In this document: in pieces, positions 16,539 to 24,632 of the stretch | Layout of the letters: each line of letters begins with the position of its first letter | Numbering within the stretch: position 1 is the first letter of the stretch | Notes under the pieces: generated by a model | The model's database searches: none | What the model saw: the letters and a program-made list of their open reading frames with translations, nothing else | What the model was told of the DNA's origin: nothing | Position numbers and translations under genes: made by a program | Assembly: GCF_000374525.1 (NCBI RefSeq) | Contig: NZ_KB894577.1 | Span: forward strand, 90,126-154,125 | Direction: 5' to 3' | Length of the DNA: 64,000 nucleotides | From: Amorphus coralli DSM 19760 | GTDB lineage: Bacteria; Pseudomonadota; Alphaproteobacteria; Rhizobiales; Amorphaceae

Positions 16539-16820
16539 ATGAGCGACCGCAGCGTACACGTCGTCATTTCCGGTATGGTTCAGGGTGTCGGCTATCGAGC
16601 GTGGGTCGCCCAGCTCGCCGACAGCTATGAGCTCAGCGGTTGGGTCCGCAACAGACTGACTGGCGAAGTCGAGGCGGTGTTTTCCGGGCCGAGCGAAGTC
16701 GTCGCGGAGATGATCGCGGAATGCCGCAAGGGCCCGCCCGGCTCGGAGGTCACCTCCGTCAGTGTCCAGGACAACAAGCACTCCAGCGGCACCCCGTTCG
16801 AGGTTCTCGAAACCGTGTGA
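16539..16820 (+). CDS. acyP: Acylphosphatase
   Basis: This 93-residue protein is a full acylphosphatase. It has the phosphate loop VQGVGYRAWV with the essential Arg and the catalytic Asn in GWVRNRLTGEVE, on a ferredoxin-like fold, ending with the usual GTPFEVL. It hydrolyses acyl phosphates such as carbamoyl phosphate and 1,3-bisphosphoglycerate in the cytoplasm. It follows pccA in the same direction. The ATG at 16539 begins MSDRSVHVVISG. Confidence 0.95.
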   Translation: MSDRSVHVVISGMVQGVGYRAWVAQLADSYELSGWVRNRLTGEVEAVFSGPSEVVAEMIAECRKGPPGSEVTSVSVQDNKHSSGTPFEVLETV

Positions 16821-16850
16821 CGCCCGCTGGCGCCACACGGCATTCAGGCC

Positions 16851-17792
16851 TCAGACGGCGCGGCCGGCACCCTGGTCGAGCACGTGGTGCGCCACCATGA
16901 GATCGAGATGCGCCCCGCCGCCGTTCTTGCAGACGGTGATCTCGTCGGCGCCCATCCTGCCGGCGGCCCCCTTGGCCAGGTCGAAATAGTCGGCCAACAC
17001 ATCTTCCTTGCCGATCACGCCGCGCTCCATCGGGTCGATCAGCTCGCCGATCTCGCCGATCGTCGTGTGGCGGCAGTCAACGAAAAGGCGGCCGCGCGTG
17101 AGCACGTCGTCGTCGGCCTCGCGCATGGTCGGCGTGAAGGCCCCCACCAGGTCGACATGGGCGCCGGGCCTCAGGCGTGCGCCTGTCAGAACCGGCGTTT
17201 CCGACATGGTCGCCGTGGTCACGAGATCGGCCTGCTCCACCGCCGCGTCGAGATCGTCAGCGATGGCGAGATCCATTTCGAGATCGCCCAGCCGGGCCGC
17301 GAGCGCATCGGCACGCGGGCGCGACCGGTTCCAGATGGTCACCGAGCGAAGCGACGGGCGCACCGCCTTATGAGCGCGAATGAGCGGTTCCGCCATGTTG
17401 CCGGCTCCGACCATCAGCATCGTCTCGATGTCCGGCCGAGCCAGAAAGTCGGCTCCGAGGGCGGAGTCGGCAGCCGTCTTCCAGGCCGTCAGCGCCTTGC
17501 CGTCAACCAGCGCCTGCGGCTCGCCGGTTTCCTCGTCGAACACCAGCATGGAGCCCTGCACCGAGGGCCGCGGCGGCTTCAGGTTGGGATTGTCCGGATA
17601 GACCGACACGGCCTTCACGCCGGCACCGAGGCCACCGATCCATGCGGATCGGACCAGAAGCTTGCGTCCTTTGGAAGTGAGCAGGGTGTCCCCGAGGTCG
17701 ACGTCTTCGGCCTTGTGAGCCGCCTTGAGGGCATCGACCAGAGGCCGCCAGCCGAGAGCCTCGTTGATGTCGTCGGCAGAAACGATGCGCAT
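16851..17792 (-). CDS. Ornithine cyclodeaminase / mu-crystallin family protein
   Basis: The 313-residue protein matches this family throughout: GVKAVSVYPDNPNLKPPRPSV near the N-terminus, the nucleotide-binding MLMVGAGNMAEPLIRAH, and VDLVGAFTPTMREADDD. The family includes ornithine cyclodeaminase, alanine dehydrogenase (archaeal type) and delta-1-pyrroline-2-carboxylate reductase; the last is common in alphaproteobacteria degrading hydroxyproline, but no hydroxyproline genes are nearby. The ATG at 17792 begins MRIVSADDI. It is convergent with acyP and divergent from pncB. Substrate undetermined. Confidence 0.9.
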   Translation of the reverse strand: MRIVSADDINEALGWRPLVDALKAAHKAEDVDLGDTLLTSKGRKLLVRSAWIGGLGAGVKAVSVYPDNPNLKPPRPSVQGSMLVFDEETGEPQALVDGKALTAWKTAADSALGADFLARPDIETMLMVGAGNMAEPLIRAHKAVRPSLRSVTIWNRSRPRADALAARLGDLEMDLAIADDLDAAVEQADLVTTATMSETPVLTGARLRPGAHVDLVGAFTPTMREADDDVLTRGRLFVDCRHTTIGEIGELIDPMERGVIGKEDVLADYFDLAKGAAGRMGADEITVCKNGGGAHLDLMVAHHVLDQGAGRAV

Positions 17793-17933
17793 ACTGCATT
17801 CCCTGTTCGGTTCGGCGCGGCGAGCAGAACGCCCTTCGCGAGAGTGCGAGGTTGACACGGCCCGCCCCAGCGGCGTCAAAGGCTGCGGGCCGCCCGATCG
17901 GGCACCGGTACTCCTCCCCGCATGAGGCGAATG

Positions 17934-19304
17934 ATGTCCCTACCACCGCTCGGCATCCCTCACGATGACGCCGCGATTTTCACGGACCTCTATCAGCTCT
18001 CGATGCTGCAGTCGTACCATCGCCAGCGCATGCAGGGCACGGCGGTCTTCACGCTCTTCTTCCGCAAGCTGCCGGAGACGCGCAACTTCATGCTCGCGGC
18101 GGGACTCGATCCGGTCCTGGAATACCTGGAAACGCTGCACTTTTCGGCGGAAAGCCTCGACTATCTCGCCTCCACGGACCGGTTCTCCAAAGGCTTTCTG
18201 AGCTGGCTGAAAGACTTCCACTTCACCGGGACGGTGCGGGCGATCCCGGAGGGCACACCGGTGTTTCCGCACACTCCCATCCTCGAGATCGAGGCACCGG
18301 TTGCCGAAGGCCAGCTGATCGAGACGCTGCTCATCAACCAGATAACCGTGTCGACCATCCTCGCCTCCAAGGCGATGCGCATCGTCGAAGCGGCCCAGGG
18401 CACGCCGGTTATCGATTTCGGGACGCGGCGCGCGCACGGCTTCGACGCCGGGAACAAGGCGTCGCGCTCGGCCTACATTGCCGGCTGCGCCTCCACCGCG
18501 AACGTTCTCGCCGGCAAGCTCTACGGCATCCCCATCGCCGGCACGATGGCGCATTCCTATGTCGAGGCCTGGAAGAACGAGCTCGACGCCTTTCGCGCCT
18601 TCACCGAGCTCTACCCCGACACGGTGCTCCTCATCGACACCTACGACGCCCTCCAGGGGGCGGAACACGTGATCCAGCTGGCGCGCGAGCGCGGCGACGC
18701 CTTTCAGGTCCGCGCGGTGCGGCTCGATTCCGGCGATCTCGCGGAGCTGTCGAAGGAAGTCCGGCGTCGCTTCGACGCGGCGGGCCTGGATCAGGTGGGC
18801 ATCTTTGTGTCCGGCGGGCTGGACGAGTACAGGGTCGCCGACCTGCAGGCGGCAGGCGCTCCGATCAGCGGATATGGCGTCGGCACGCGGCTGACGACAT
18901 CGTCCGACGCGGCCGAGCTCGACATGGCGTACAAGCTCGCCGCCTATGACGGCGAAGGCCGCATGAAGCTGTCGCCGCTGCGCAAGAACCTGCCCGGCGC
19001 CAAGCAGGTCTGCCGGATCGAGGTCGATGGCACCGCGGAGAAGGACGTGGTGCGCCGGCTCGAGGAGACCGGCACCGGCCGCCTTCTCATGAAGACGGTG
19101 ATGCGTGACGGAATGCGCACCGAAGATGGCCGCAGGAGCCTGGACGAGATCCGGGCCACCACCGTGCAGGAAGTCGGTCGCCTGCCGGCGCGACTGCGCG
19201 CGATCACACCGGCCGAGCCGGCCTATCCGGTCGATGTCAGCGACGAGCTCACCGCTTATGCCGACGCCATCGAGGCAGAGCTGCGCGCCCAGACGAACAA
19301 CTAG
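17934..19304 (+). CDS. pncB: Nicotinate phosphoribosyltransferase
   Basis: The protein of about 456 residues has the NAPRTase pattern: FTDLYQLSMLQSYHRQ at the N-terminus, the EIEAPVAEGQLIETLLINQI segment, DFGTRRAHG with the active-site basic residues, GTMAHSYVEAW, and the phosphoribosyl-binding regions RLDSGDLAEL and GIFVSGGLDEY. It makes nicotinate mononucleotide from nicotinate and PRPP in the NAD salvage pathway. ATG codons occur at 17922, 17931 and 17934; the last has GAGG six bases upstream. Glutaminase follows 45 bp downstream, apparently in the same transcript. Confidence 0.93.
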   Translation: MSLPPLGIPHDDAAIFTDLYQLSMLQSYHRQRMQGTAVFTLFFRKLPETRNFMLAAGLDPVLEYLETLHFSAESLDYLASTDRFSKGFLSWLKDFHFTGTVRAIPEGTPVFPHTPILEIEAPVAEGQLIETLLINQITVSTILASKAMRIVEAAQGTPVIDFGTRRAHGFDAGNKASRSAYIAGCASTANVLAGKLYGIPIAGTMAHSYVEAWKNELDAFRAFTELYPDTVLLIDTYDALQGAEHVIQLARERGDAFQVRAVRLDSGDLAELSKEVRRRFDAAGLDQVGIFVSGGLDEYRVADLQAAGAPISGYGVGTRLTTSSDAAELDMAYKLAAYDGEGRMKLSPLRKNLPGAKQVCRIEVDGTAEKDVVRRLEETGTGRLLMKTVMRDGMRTEDGRRSLDEIRATTVQEVGRLPARLRAITPAEPAYPVDVSDELTAYADAIEAELRAQTNN

Positions 19305-19349
19305 TCCGCGGCCGGAAGGCACAGGCGGAGGGGACCGGGGAGGACGAGA

Positions 19350-20279
19350 ATGACGATTGCGGCCGAAGAGCTGGCGCCACTGCTTGCCGAAATCGCCGCC
19401 GAGGCTTCCGGCCGGTTCGGCGAGGGGCGGTTGCACGCGACGATCCCGCGGCTCGCCCAGGTGGATCCGAACCAGTTCGGGATCGCTGTGGCCACACTCG
19501 ATGGCGGCATCGCCAAGGCGGGGGCTGCCGACGTCCCCTTCTCCATCCAGTCGATCTCGAAGGTGTTCAGCCTCTGCCTCGCGCTCGATTATCTCGGCGA
19601 GGATTTGTGGGAGCGCGTCGGCCGCAATCCATCGGGGCTGCGTTTCAACTCGCTGACCCGCATCGAGCAGGAACAGGGTCGGCCGATGAACCCGTTCGTC
19701 AATCCCGGCGCGCTGGTAGTGGCCGACTGTCTCGTCGATCGTGCAGCAACGCCCATCCACACCATGATCGGGCTTCTCCGCCGCCTCGCCCATTCCAATC
19801 GCGTGTCCTGCGACTACGAGGTGGCCAAGAGCGAACTGTCGATGGCCTTCCGCAACTACGCGGCGGCAGCACTGCTGAAAGAGTACGGCAACCTGCGCGG
19901 CGAGCCGCGCGCGGTCGTTCATGCCTACACGCATTTCTGCGCGGCGCGGATGAGCTGCGTGGAACTTGCGCGCGCGGCCTTGCCGCTGGCCAACGAAGGC
20001 CGAGATCCGGTGACGGGCGCTCAAATTCTGCCGCCTGGCCGCTCACGCCGGGTCAATTCCCTCATGCTGACGTGCGGCCTGTACGATGCCGCGGGAGACT
20101 TCGCCTACCGGGTCGGACTGCCGGCGAAGAGCGGCGTTGGAGGCGGAATCATGGCCATCGTTCCGAACCGGATGGCCATCGCCGTCTGGTCGCCGGAACT
20201 TGATCCGCTCGGCAACTCCGTCGCCGGCTTCGCCGCCCTGGAGCGTCTTGCCAGGGATGCCGACCTGTCTGTCTTCTAG
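19350..20279 (+). CDS. glsA: Glutaminase
   Basis: The 309-residue protein is a serine-dependent (beta-lactamase-like) glutaminase. The catalytic SISK motif is in FSIQSISKVFSL, and PMNPFVNPGALVV, MAFRNYAAAALLKEYG and the C-terminal PAKSGVGGGIMAIVP stretch are all family hallmarks. It converts glutamine to glutamate and ammonia in the cytoplasm. The start ATG at 19350 has GGGGAGGA upstream. It follows pncB closely, and a strong terminator closes the unit at 20287-20324. Confidence 0.95.
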   Translation: MTIAAEELAPLLAEIAAEASGRFGEGRLHATIPRLAQVDPNQFGIAVATLDGGIAKAGAADVPFSIQSISKVFSLCLALDYLGEDLWERVGRNPSGLRFNSLTRIEQEQGRPMNPFVNPGALVVADCLVDRAATPIHTMIGLLRRLAHSNRVSCDYEVAKSELSMAFRNYAAAALLKEYGNLRGEPRAVVHAYTHFCAARMSCVELARAALPLANEGRDPVTGAQILPPGRSRRVNSLMLTCGLYDAAGDFAYRVGLPAKSGVGGGIMAIVPNRMAIAVWSPELDPLGNSVAGFAALERLARDADLSVF

Positions 20280-20286
20280 TCCGCAC

Positions 20287-20324
20287 GAAAAAGCGCCGCC
20301 GGCCTTGGCCGACGGCGCTTTTTC
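20287..20324. terminator. Rho-independent bidirectional terminator
   Basis: The arms GAAAAAGCGCCG and CGGCGCTTTTTC pair over 12 bases, with a further five inner pairs beyond one mismatch and a two-base loop. A T-run on both strands serves glsA from the left and the small reverse-strand gene ending at 20353 from the right. Confidence 0.92.
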
Positions 20325-20352
20325 AAATGCAGGCCGTTGAAACGATCGGTGC

Positions 20353-20523
20353 TCAGTCGCGGCCGGTGATGGAAGGCTGCACCGGCGGATCGCTGGCCGG
20401 GAAGGTGTCGTCGAGCGCCTCGTCGAGGTCCTCCGACTTCTCCTTTTTGGTCCGCTCGTCCCGCTTCAGGCGCGCAGCCTCGTCGGCGCGCTGCTTGTCA
20501 TCGTCCTTGTGTGAATCGCTCAT
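20353..20523 (-). CDS. Small charged protein, probable general-stress-response member
   Basis: A 56-residue, highly charged protein: a Lys/Asp/Glu/Arg-rich N-terminal half (SHKDDDKQRADEAARLKRDE) followed by LDEALDDTFPASDPPVQP. The DTFPASDPP tail recurs, as I recall, in many small Hyphomicrobiales proteins of unknown function. It looks intrinsically disordered, with no membrane segment. The ATG at 20523 has GGGG six bases upstream; an ATG two codons earlier is too close to that site. A perfect EcfG promoter (20597-20622, reverse strand) lies about 75 bp upstream, predicting induction by the general stress sigma factor. Function unknown. Confidence 0.8.
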   Translation of the reverse strand: MSDSHKDDDKQRADEAARLKRDERTKKEKSEDLDEALDDTFPASDPPVQPSITGRD

Positions 20524-20596
20524 CGTCATCCCCAGATGCAAAGCGCCGGCAGGATGCCGGCTGCCGCACACCAACTGCGATGTACGACGGCGAAGA

Positions 20597-20622
20597 AACG
20601 CGGGCGGCCTCCGCCCGGTTCC
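20597..20622 (-). promoter_or_regulatory. EcfG-type promoter for the 56-residue protein
   Basis: On the reverse strand the sequence is GGAACC (20622-20617), 16 bases, then CGTT (20600-20597). This is a perfect match to the alphaproteobacterial general stress sigma EcfG consensus GGAAC(C)-N16-17-CGTT, correctly placed and oriented for the gene starting at 20523. Confidence 0.85.
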
Positions 20623-20685
20623 CGCGCATCGGTCGACCACGTCCCATGTGGCCGGGGAGCGAGGCGAAATGACGCGACCGTGATC

Positions 20686-20711
20686 GGAACCCGGGAAATC
20701 ACGTCAGCGTT
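20686..20711 (+). promoter_or_regulatory. EcfG-type promoter for the 74-residue membrane protein
   Basis: GGAACC at 20686-20691 is followed after 16 bases by CGTT at 20708-20711, again a perfect EcfG consensus. It points to the small membrane protein gene at 20794, about 83 bp from the -10 element to the ATG. Two such sites back to back within 115 bp are very unlikely by chance. Confidence 0.87.
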
Positions 20712-20793
20712 TATTGGACTGATTCGACGTTGTGGAAGAGGAACGCGCCCAGCGCGGGCGTGCCGCGCGACGCGACCGAAAAGGACTACCGGA

Positions 20794-21018
20794 ATGCTGA
20801 AAGAGACCGACAACGATGCCGTCCAGATCAACCGGCAGCGCGCTCGGCAGGGCGAATATGGCTGGTCGATGAAATGGGTACTGGGCGCAGGAACCGCGGC
20901 GTTCGCCGTCTTCGGTCTCCTGATCTGGTTCTTCTATCTCGGCCAGTCGGACTACGAGAGTTCTCCCGCAACCGATGGCGAGCCGCCTGCCCTGTCCGAG
21001 CCCGCTTCGGTCGAATAG
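20794..21018 (+). CDS. Small single-span membrane protein, probable general-stress-response member
   Basis: This 74-residue protein has a charged N-terminus ([20 protein letters not shown]), one membrane helix at about residues 29-49 ([20 protein letters not shown]), and an acidic, Pro/Glu-rich tail, [18 protein letters not shown]. By the positive-inside rule the tail would be periplasmic. I do not recognise a named family. The ATG at 20794 is preceded by AAGGAC. The perfect EcfG promoter at 20686-20711 predicts stress induction together with its divergent neighbour. Confidence 0.75.
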   Translation: MLKETDNDAVQINRQRARQGEYGWSMKWVLGAGTAAFAVFGLLIWFFYLGQSDYESSPATDGEPPALSEPASVE

Positions 21019-21070
21019 CGCTGCAGCCGAGATCAGGCGACGGGGCCCCGGCCCCGCCGCCCAATCGAGG

Positions 21071-21394
21071 TCAGTCCTGCTGCCGGATCTGGCCGACGGC
21101 AACGGCCATCAGCTCTTCCATGGTGCGGCGGATCTGGTGATCGGTCTGCTCGACGCCGTTGGCGTCGAAGTCGCTCCGAACCTTGCGGAAGACGTCTTCC
21201 TCGCCCGGCTCGTCGAAATCGGCCCGCACCACTTCCTTGGCATAGTCTTCGGCCTTGGCATCGGCATAGCCGAGCTTTTCCGCCGCCCAGAGGCCGAGCA
21301 GCTTGTTGCGCCGCGCCGTCGCCTTGAAGCGAAGCTCCTCATCGTGGGCGAACTTGCCCTCGTGTGCGTCCTTGCGGCTTTCGAACGTCGTCAT
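21071..21394 (-). CDS. DUF1476 protein, zeta-subunit-type inhibitor of F1Fo-ATPase
   Basis: The 107-residue protein matches the alphaproteobacterial DUF1476 family across its length: [20 protein letters not shown], then [20 protein letters not shown], then [18 protein letters not shown]. In Paracoccus this family is the zeta subunit, whose N-terminus inhibits the F1-ATPase against futile ATP hydrolysis; in other genera the inhibition can be weak. The ATG at 21394 has GGAGG five bases upstream. It lies apart from atp genes and divergent from purC, an arrangement I recall from other Hyphomicrobiales. Confidence 0.92.
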   Translation of the reverse strand: MTTFESRKDAHEGKFAHDEELRFKATARRNKLLGLWAAEKLGYADAKAEDYAKEVVRADFDEPGEEDVFRKVRSDFDANGVEQTDHQIRRTMEELMAVAVGQIRQQD

Positions 21395-21763
21395 CAGAGC
21401 CTCCCGAAAAAGGGGTCCACCGCCGGCCGCATCCCATGCGGCCTCGTGGTCCGTCGCTGCCTCAATAGCGGCGCTCAAACGTGGAATCAACGCAGGCGCT
21501 TGCGCCCGACGTCATCAATCGCCGCCCATACAGGACAGGTGGGGTCCGCTGCGACCGTCGCCAAGCGCTCAAATCGCCATCATTTGCCGCCACAGGGTGT
21601 GGATTGTAGACGCAACCGCGATCGATTAGGGTGCGGCCGCGGTGGCCGCGCAGCGACTCGTGATAGTTTCAGGCCGCGAAACGACTGTGGCCGGTCCGCG
21701 CCCCCGCAATCTCGGAGAGCCCCCGGCCTCATGGATTTCCTCAATCACACACGGTATGTGCCG
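21395..21763. other. Divergent intergenic region between the ATPase inhibitor gene and purC
   Basis: This 369-bp stretch holds the divergent promoters. It contains a GCGGCCGC palindrome near 21632, but no clear -35/-10 pair, riboswitch fold or operator was identified. An in-frame ATG for an N-terminally longer PurC occurs at 21731. Confidence 0.5.
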
Positions 21764-22528
21764 ATGAACCGTCGTCGCCGAATTTACGAAGGCAAGGCCA
21801 AGATCCTTTACGAGGGACCGGAGCCGGGAACGCTGATCCAGCACTTCAAGGACGACGCCACGGCGTTCAACGCGAAGAAGCACGAGATCGTCGACGGCAA
21901 GGGCGTGCTCAACAACCGGATCTCGGAGTATATCTTCGGGAATCTCAACGACATGGGCATCCCGACCCACTTCATCCGACGGCTGAACATGCGCGAGCAG
22001 CTCATCCGCGAGGTCGAGATCATCCCCCTCGAGGTTGTGGTGCGCAACGTGGCCGCGGGCTCGCTCGCCAAGCGCCTCGGCCTGGAGGAAGGCACGCAGC
22101 TGCCGCGCTCCATCATCGAGTTCTATTACAAGAACGACGAACTCAACGACCCGATGGTGACCGAAGAGCACATCACCGCGTTCGGCTGGGCGACCCCCCA
22201 GGAGATCGACGACATGATGGCGCTGGCCGTGCGGGTGAACGACTTCCTCTCCGGCCTGTTCCTCGGCGTCGGCATCCGACTCGTCGACTTCAAGATGGAG
22301 TGCGGGCGGCTCTGGGAAGGCGACATGATGCGCATGGTCGTCGCCGACGAGATTTCCCCGGACTCCTGCCGTCTCTGGGACATCCAGACCGAAGAGAAGC
22401 TGGACAAGGACCGTTTCCGGCGCGACATGGGGGGCCTGCTCGAGGCCTATCAGGAAGTTGCCCGGCGCCTCGGCATTCTCAACGAGGTCGAGCGGCCGCA
22501 GGGCTCCGGCCCGGTTCTGGTGAAATAG
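21764..22528 (+). CDS. purC: Phosphoribosylaminoimidazole-succinocarboxamide synthase
   Basis: The 254-residue protein is SAICAR synthetase: [20 protein letters not shown] for ATP binding, [11 protein letters not shown], and [19 protein letters not shown], all standard. It joins aspartate to CAIR in purine synthesis. The start [11 protein letters not shown] at 21764 matches the usual family start; the upstream ATG at 21731 would add eleven residues. It heads a purC-purS-purQ cluster in order on one strand, with 84 bp to purS. Confidence 0.94.
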   Translation: MNRRRRIYEGKAKILYEGPEPGTLIQHFKDDATAFNAKKHEIVDGKGVLNNRISEYIFGNLNDMGIPTHFIRRLNMREQLIREVEIIPLEVVVRNVAAGSLAKRLGLEEGTQLPRSIIEFYYKNDELNDPMVTEEHITAFGWATPQEIDDMMALAVRVNDFLSGLFLGVGIRLVDFKMECGRLWEGDMMRMVVADEISPDSCRLWDIQTEEKLDKDRFRRDMGGLLEAYQEVARRLGILNEVERPQGSGPVLVK

Positions 22529-22612
22529 AAGGAACGCCCCGGCGTTTCCGTGACGGGGCACCGCCTGCGACAGTGGCGGTGTCCGGCAAGCAAAGGCGAG
22601 CTTGAACAGACG

Positions 22613-22852
22613 ATGCGTGCGCGCGTGACGGTTACCCTGAAGCAGGGCGTTCTCGATCCCCAGGGCAAGGCAATCGAAGGCGCCCTGAAGGGCCTCGGAT
22701 TCGGCGGCGTGAATGCCGCCCGCCAGGGCAAGGTGATCGATCTCGATCTGGCGGAGAGCGATCCGGAGCGGGCCCGGGCCGAGGTTGCCGCCATGTGCGA
22801 GGCGCTTCTGGCCAACACGGTGATCGAATCCTACGCCATCGAGCTGGAATAG
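22613..22852 (+). CDS. purS: Phosphoribosylformylglycinamidine synthase subunit PurS
   Basis: This 79-residue protein is PurS: MRARVTVTLKQGVLDPQGKA, the mid-segment IEGALKGLGFGGVNAARQGK, and the C-terminal EALLANTVIESYAIELE, a typical ferredoxin-like PurS chain. It forms the FGAM synthase complex with PurQ and the small form of PurL. It is followed by purQ 26 bp later. The purL partner is at 27236, separated by a reverse-strand block. Confidence 0.95.
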   Translation: MRARVTVTLKQGVLDPQGKAIEGALKGLGFGGVNAARQGKVIDLDLAESDPERARAEVAAMCEALLANTVIESYAIELE

Positions 22853-22878
22853 CGCCGAGTTGCGCTTGAGGTGACCCC

Positions 22879-23556
22879 ATGAAATCCGCCGTCATCGTCT
22901 TCCCCGGCTCCAACCGCGACCGCGATGTGGCTGCCGCCTTGGAGGCCGCCACCGGGCGCGACCCGACGTTCGTCTGGCACGCCGACACCGAGCTCCCGGA
23001 TGTGGACCTGGTGGTCATGCCGGGCGGCTTCTCGTACGGCGACTATCTGCGCTCCGGCGCCATCGCCGCGCGGGCCGGCGTCATTCCCGCCGTCACCGAA
23101 CACCATCGGCGCGGCGGCTACGTGCTGGGCATCTGCAACGGGTTTCAGATCCTCACCGAGGCGGGCTTCCTGCCGGGCGCGCTGATGCGCAATGCCGGCC
23201 TGCGCTTCGTCTGCCGGAAGGTAAAGCTGAGCGTCGAGCGCACCGACACCGCATTCACCAGTGCCTACGAAGACGGCCAGGTGATCCCCTGCCCCGTGGC
23301 CCATCATGACGGCAACTATTTCGCCGATCCCGAGACGCTCGCGCGCGTCGAAGGCAACGGCCAGGTGATTTTCCGCTACGCCGACGGCACCAATCCGAAC
23401 GGTTCGGTCAACGACATCGCCGGCATCACCGACGAGACCGGACGCATCCTCGGCATGATGCCGCATCCGGAAAACCTGATCGCCTCGCACCAGGGCGGCA
23501 CCGAGGGCCTCGGCCTGTTCGCCAGCCTCGCCGGCGCGGTGTCCGAGCCGGCCTGA
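22879..23556 (+). CDS. purQ: Phosphoribosylformylglycinamidine synthase subunit PurQ
   Basis: The 225-residue protein is the glutaminase subunit of FGAM synthase, a class I amidotransferase. The nucleophile Cys86 is in [10 protein letters not shown], and the catalytic His and Glu are in MMPHPENL near the C-terminus. It supplies ammonia to PurL via the PurS-bridged complex. The ATG at 22879 follows TTGAGGTGACCCC. It ends the purCSQ cluster. Confidence 0.96.
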   Translation: MKSAVIVFPGSNRDRDVAAALEAATGRDPTFVWHADTELPDVDLVVMPGGFSYGDYLRSGAIAARAGVIPAVTEHHRRGGYVLGICNGFQILTEAGFLPGALMRNAGLRFVCRKVKLSVERTDTAFTSAYEDGQVIPCPVAHHDGNYFADPETLARVEGNGQVIFRYADGTNPNGSVNDIAGITDETGRILGMMPHPENLIASHQGGTEGLGLFASLAGAVSEPA

Positions 23557-23579
23557 GCCGGCACCACCTCCCCGCTGCG

Positions 23580-24026
23580 TCAGGCGCTCCTCGGAGGCCA
23601 CCAGATCGCCAGCACCAGCCCTCCCGCCAGCAACACCAGGTGGGGCAGGAAGACGTGCGGAAGGATGGCCGTCTGCAGCCAGTCCGTCATCTTGTCGTCA
23701 GCATAAGATGCCCGCCAGCTGCCCAGGACCTGGGCGGGCCGACAGTCCTTTCCCATCCCGTCGAAGCACAATTCGATCTGGACGATGCGTTCCAGGTACG
23801 CGTTCTGGAAGAGCTTCCAGGACGTCTCCATGGCCCAGAACGGTAACGCCGACAGCGAGGCGATGACCACGCCGATGCGGCCGGAACTCGAGACGCTCTG
23901 CGTGTAGGCGGCGATCAGGGCAGCGACACCGACCGTGACCGACCAGCCCTTCAGGATCAGGATCTGGTCGTTGTAGCCCTCGTAGAGTTCGATCAGAAGG
24001 TTGTACTCCGACCAGAGCCGATCCAT
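23580..24026 (-). CDS. Membrane protein of unknown function
   Basis: A 148-residue protein with an N-terminal amphipathic part (MDRLWSEYNLLIELYEGYND) and about three hydrophobic segments near residues 28-42, 50-65 and 122-142. Between them lies a soluble part with two Cys (ELCFDGMGKDCRPAQ). No family is recognised. The ATG at 24026 has GGAGG seven bases upstream, which supports a real gene. It is convergent with purQ and 49 bp downstream of the acetyltransferase gene, probably in the same reverse-strand operon as that gene and the mscS homologue. Confidence 0.7.
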   Translation of the reverse strand: MDRLWSEYNLLIELYEGYNDQILILKGWSVTVGVAALIAAYTQSVSSSGRIGVVIASLSALPFWAMETSWKLFQNAYLERIVQIELCFDGMGKDCRPAQVLGSWRASYADDKMTDWLQTAILPHVFLPHLVLLAGGLVLAIWWPPRSA

Positions 24027-24075
24027 TGCCGCCCTCCGTGAGCCACCGCTGATGAAAGGGACCGCCGCGCTCCCG

Positions 24076-24627
24076 TCAGAGCTTCACGCGGGCCGGGTTT
24101 CCGTAGGCGACGCCGTAGCCCGGCACGTCCCGGGTCACCACGCTACCGGCACCGATGCGGGCATGGTCGCCAATGGTCACGCCCGGCAGGATCAGCGCCC
24201 CGCCACCGATCCAGACATTGTCTCCGATCGTGATCGGGCGGCCGAACTCCAGGTGCTCGGCGCGGTGCGAGGGGTCGCGCGGATGGTCGGCTGTGAGGAT
24301 CTGGACGCCGGGGCCGATCTGGGCACCCGCGCCGATCCAGACCTCCACCACATCGAGAATGATGCAGTTGAAGTTCAGGAACGCGCCCTCGCCGAGGCTG
24401 ATGTTGTAGCCGTAGTCGCAGTGGAAGGGCGGCCGGATGTCGGCGCCCTTGCCGACGGACGCGAAGAGTTCGGAGAGCAGCGCGTGGCGCTCCTCCTGCG
24501 GGCGCGCCTGCGTGGCGTTGTAGCGATCGAGCCAGAGCGAGGCGCGCTGTCTGTCGGCGGCGATCTCCGGCCCTTCGGCGTGGTAGAACTCGCCGGCGAG
24601 CATCTTGTCCTTTTCGCTTCTGGCCAT
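24076..24627 (-). CDS. Maltose O-acetyltransferase-type hexapeptide acetyltransferase
   Basis: The 183-residue protein has the maltose acetyltransferase N-terminal motif (KDKMLAGEFYHAEGPEI) and a left-handed beta-helix of hexapeptide repeats, including VWIGAGAQIGPGVQILTADH with the catalytic His, VWIGGGALILPGVTIGD and GAGSVVTRDVPGYGVAYGNPAR. It transfers acetyl from acetyl-CoA to a sugar or similar hydroxyl. The NodL/Maa family is the nearest type, but the acceptor is unknown. The ATG at 24627 has GAGG eight bases upstream. It starts five bases after the mscS stop, so the two are co-transcribed. Confidence 0.9.
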   Translation of the reverse strand: MARSEKDKMLAGEFYHAEGPEIAADRQRASLWLDRYNATQARPQEERHALLSELFASVGKGADIRPPFHCDYGYNISLGEGAFLNFNCIILDVVEVWIGAGAQIGPGVQILTADHPRDPSHRAEHLEFGRPITIGDNVWIGGGALILPGVTIGDHARIGAGSVVTRDVPGYGVAYGNPARVKL

Positions 24628-24632
24628 GCCGC

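Noticed and set aside
17940..20024. A 694-codon open frame on the reverse strand across pncB and glsA
   Set aside because: It lies opposite two clear genes, has no recognisable domain and reads as low-complexity His/Gly/Arg/Asp. Such frames are expected opposite high-GC codons. The same applies to the long frames opposite pepN, the PleC-like kinase, purL and the ABC transporter genes.
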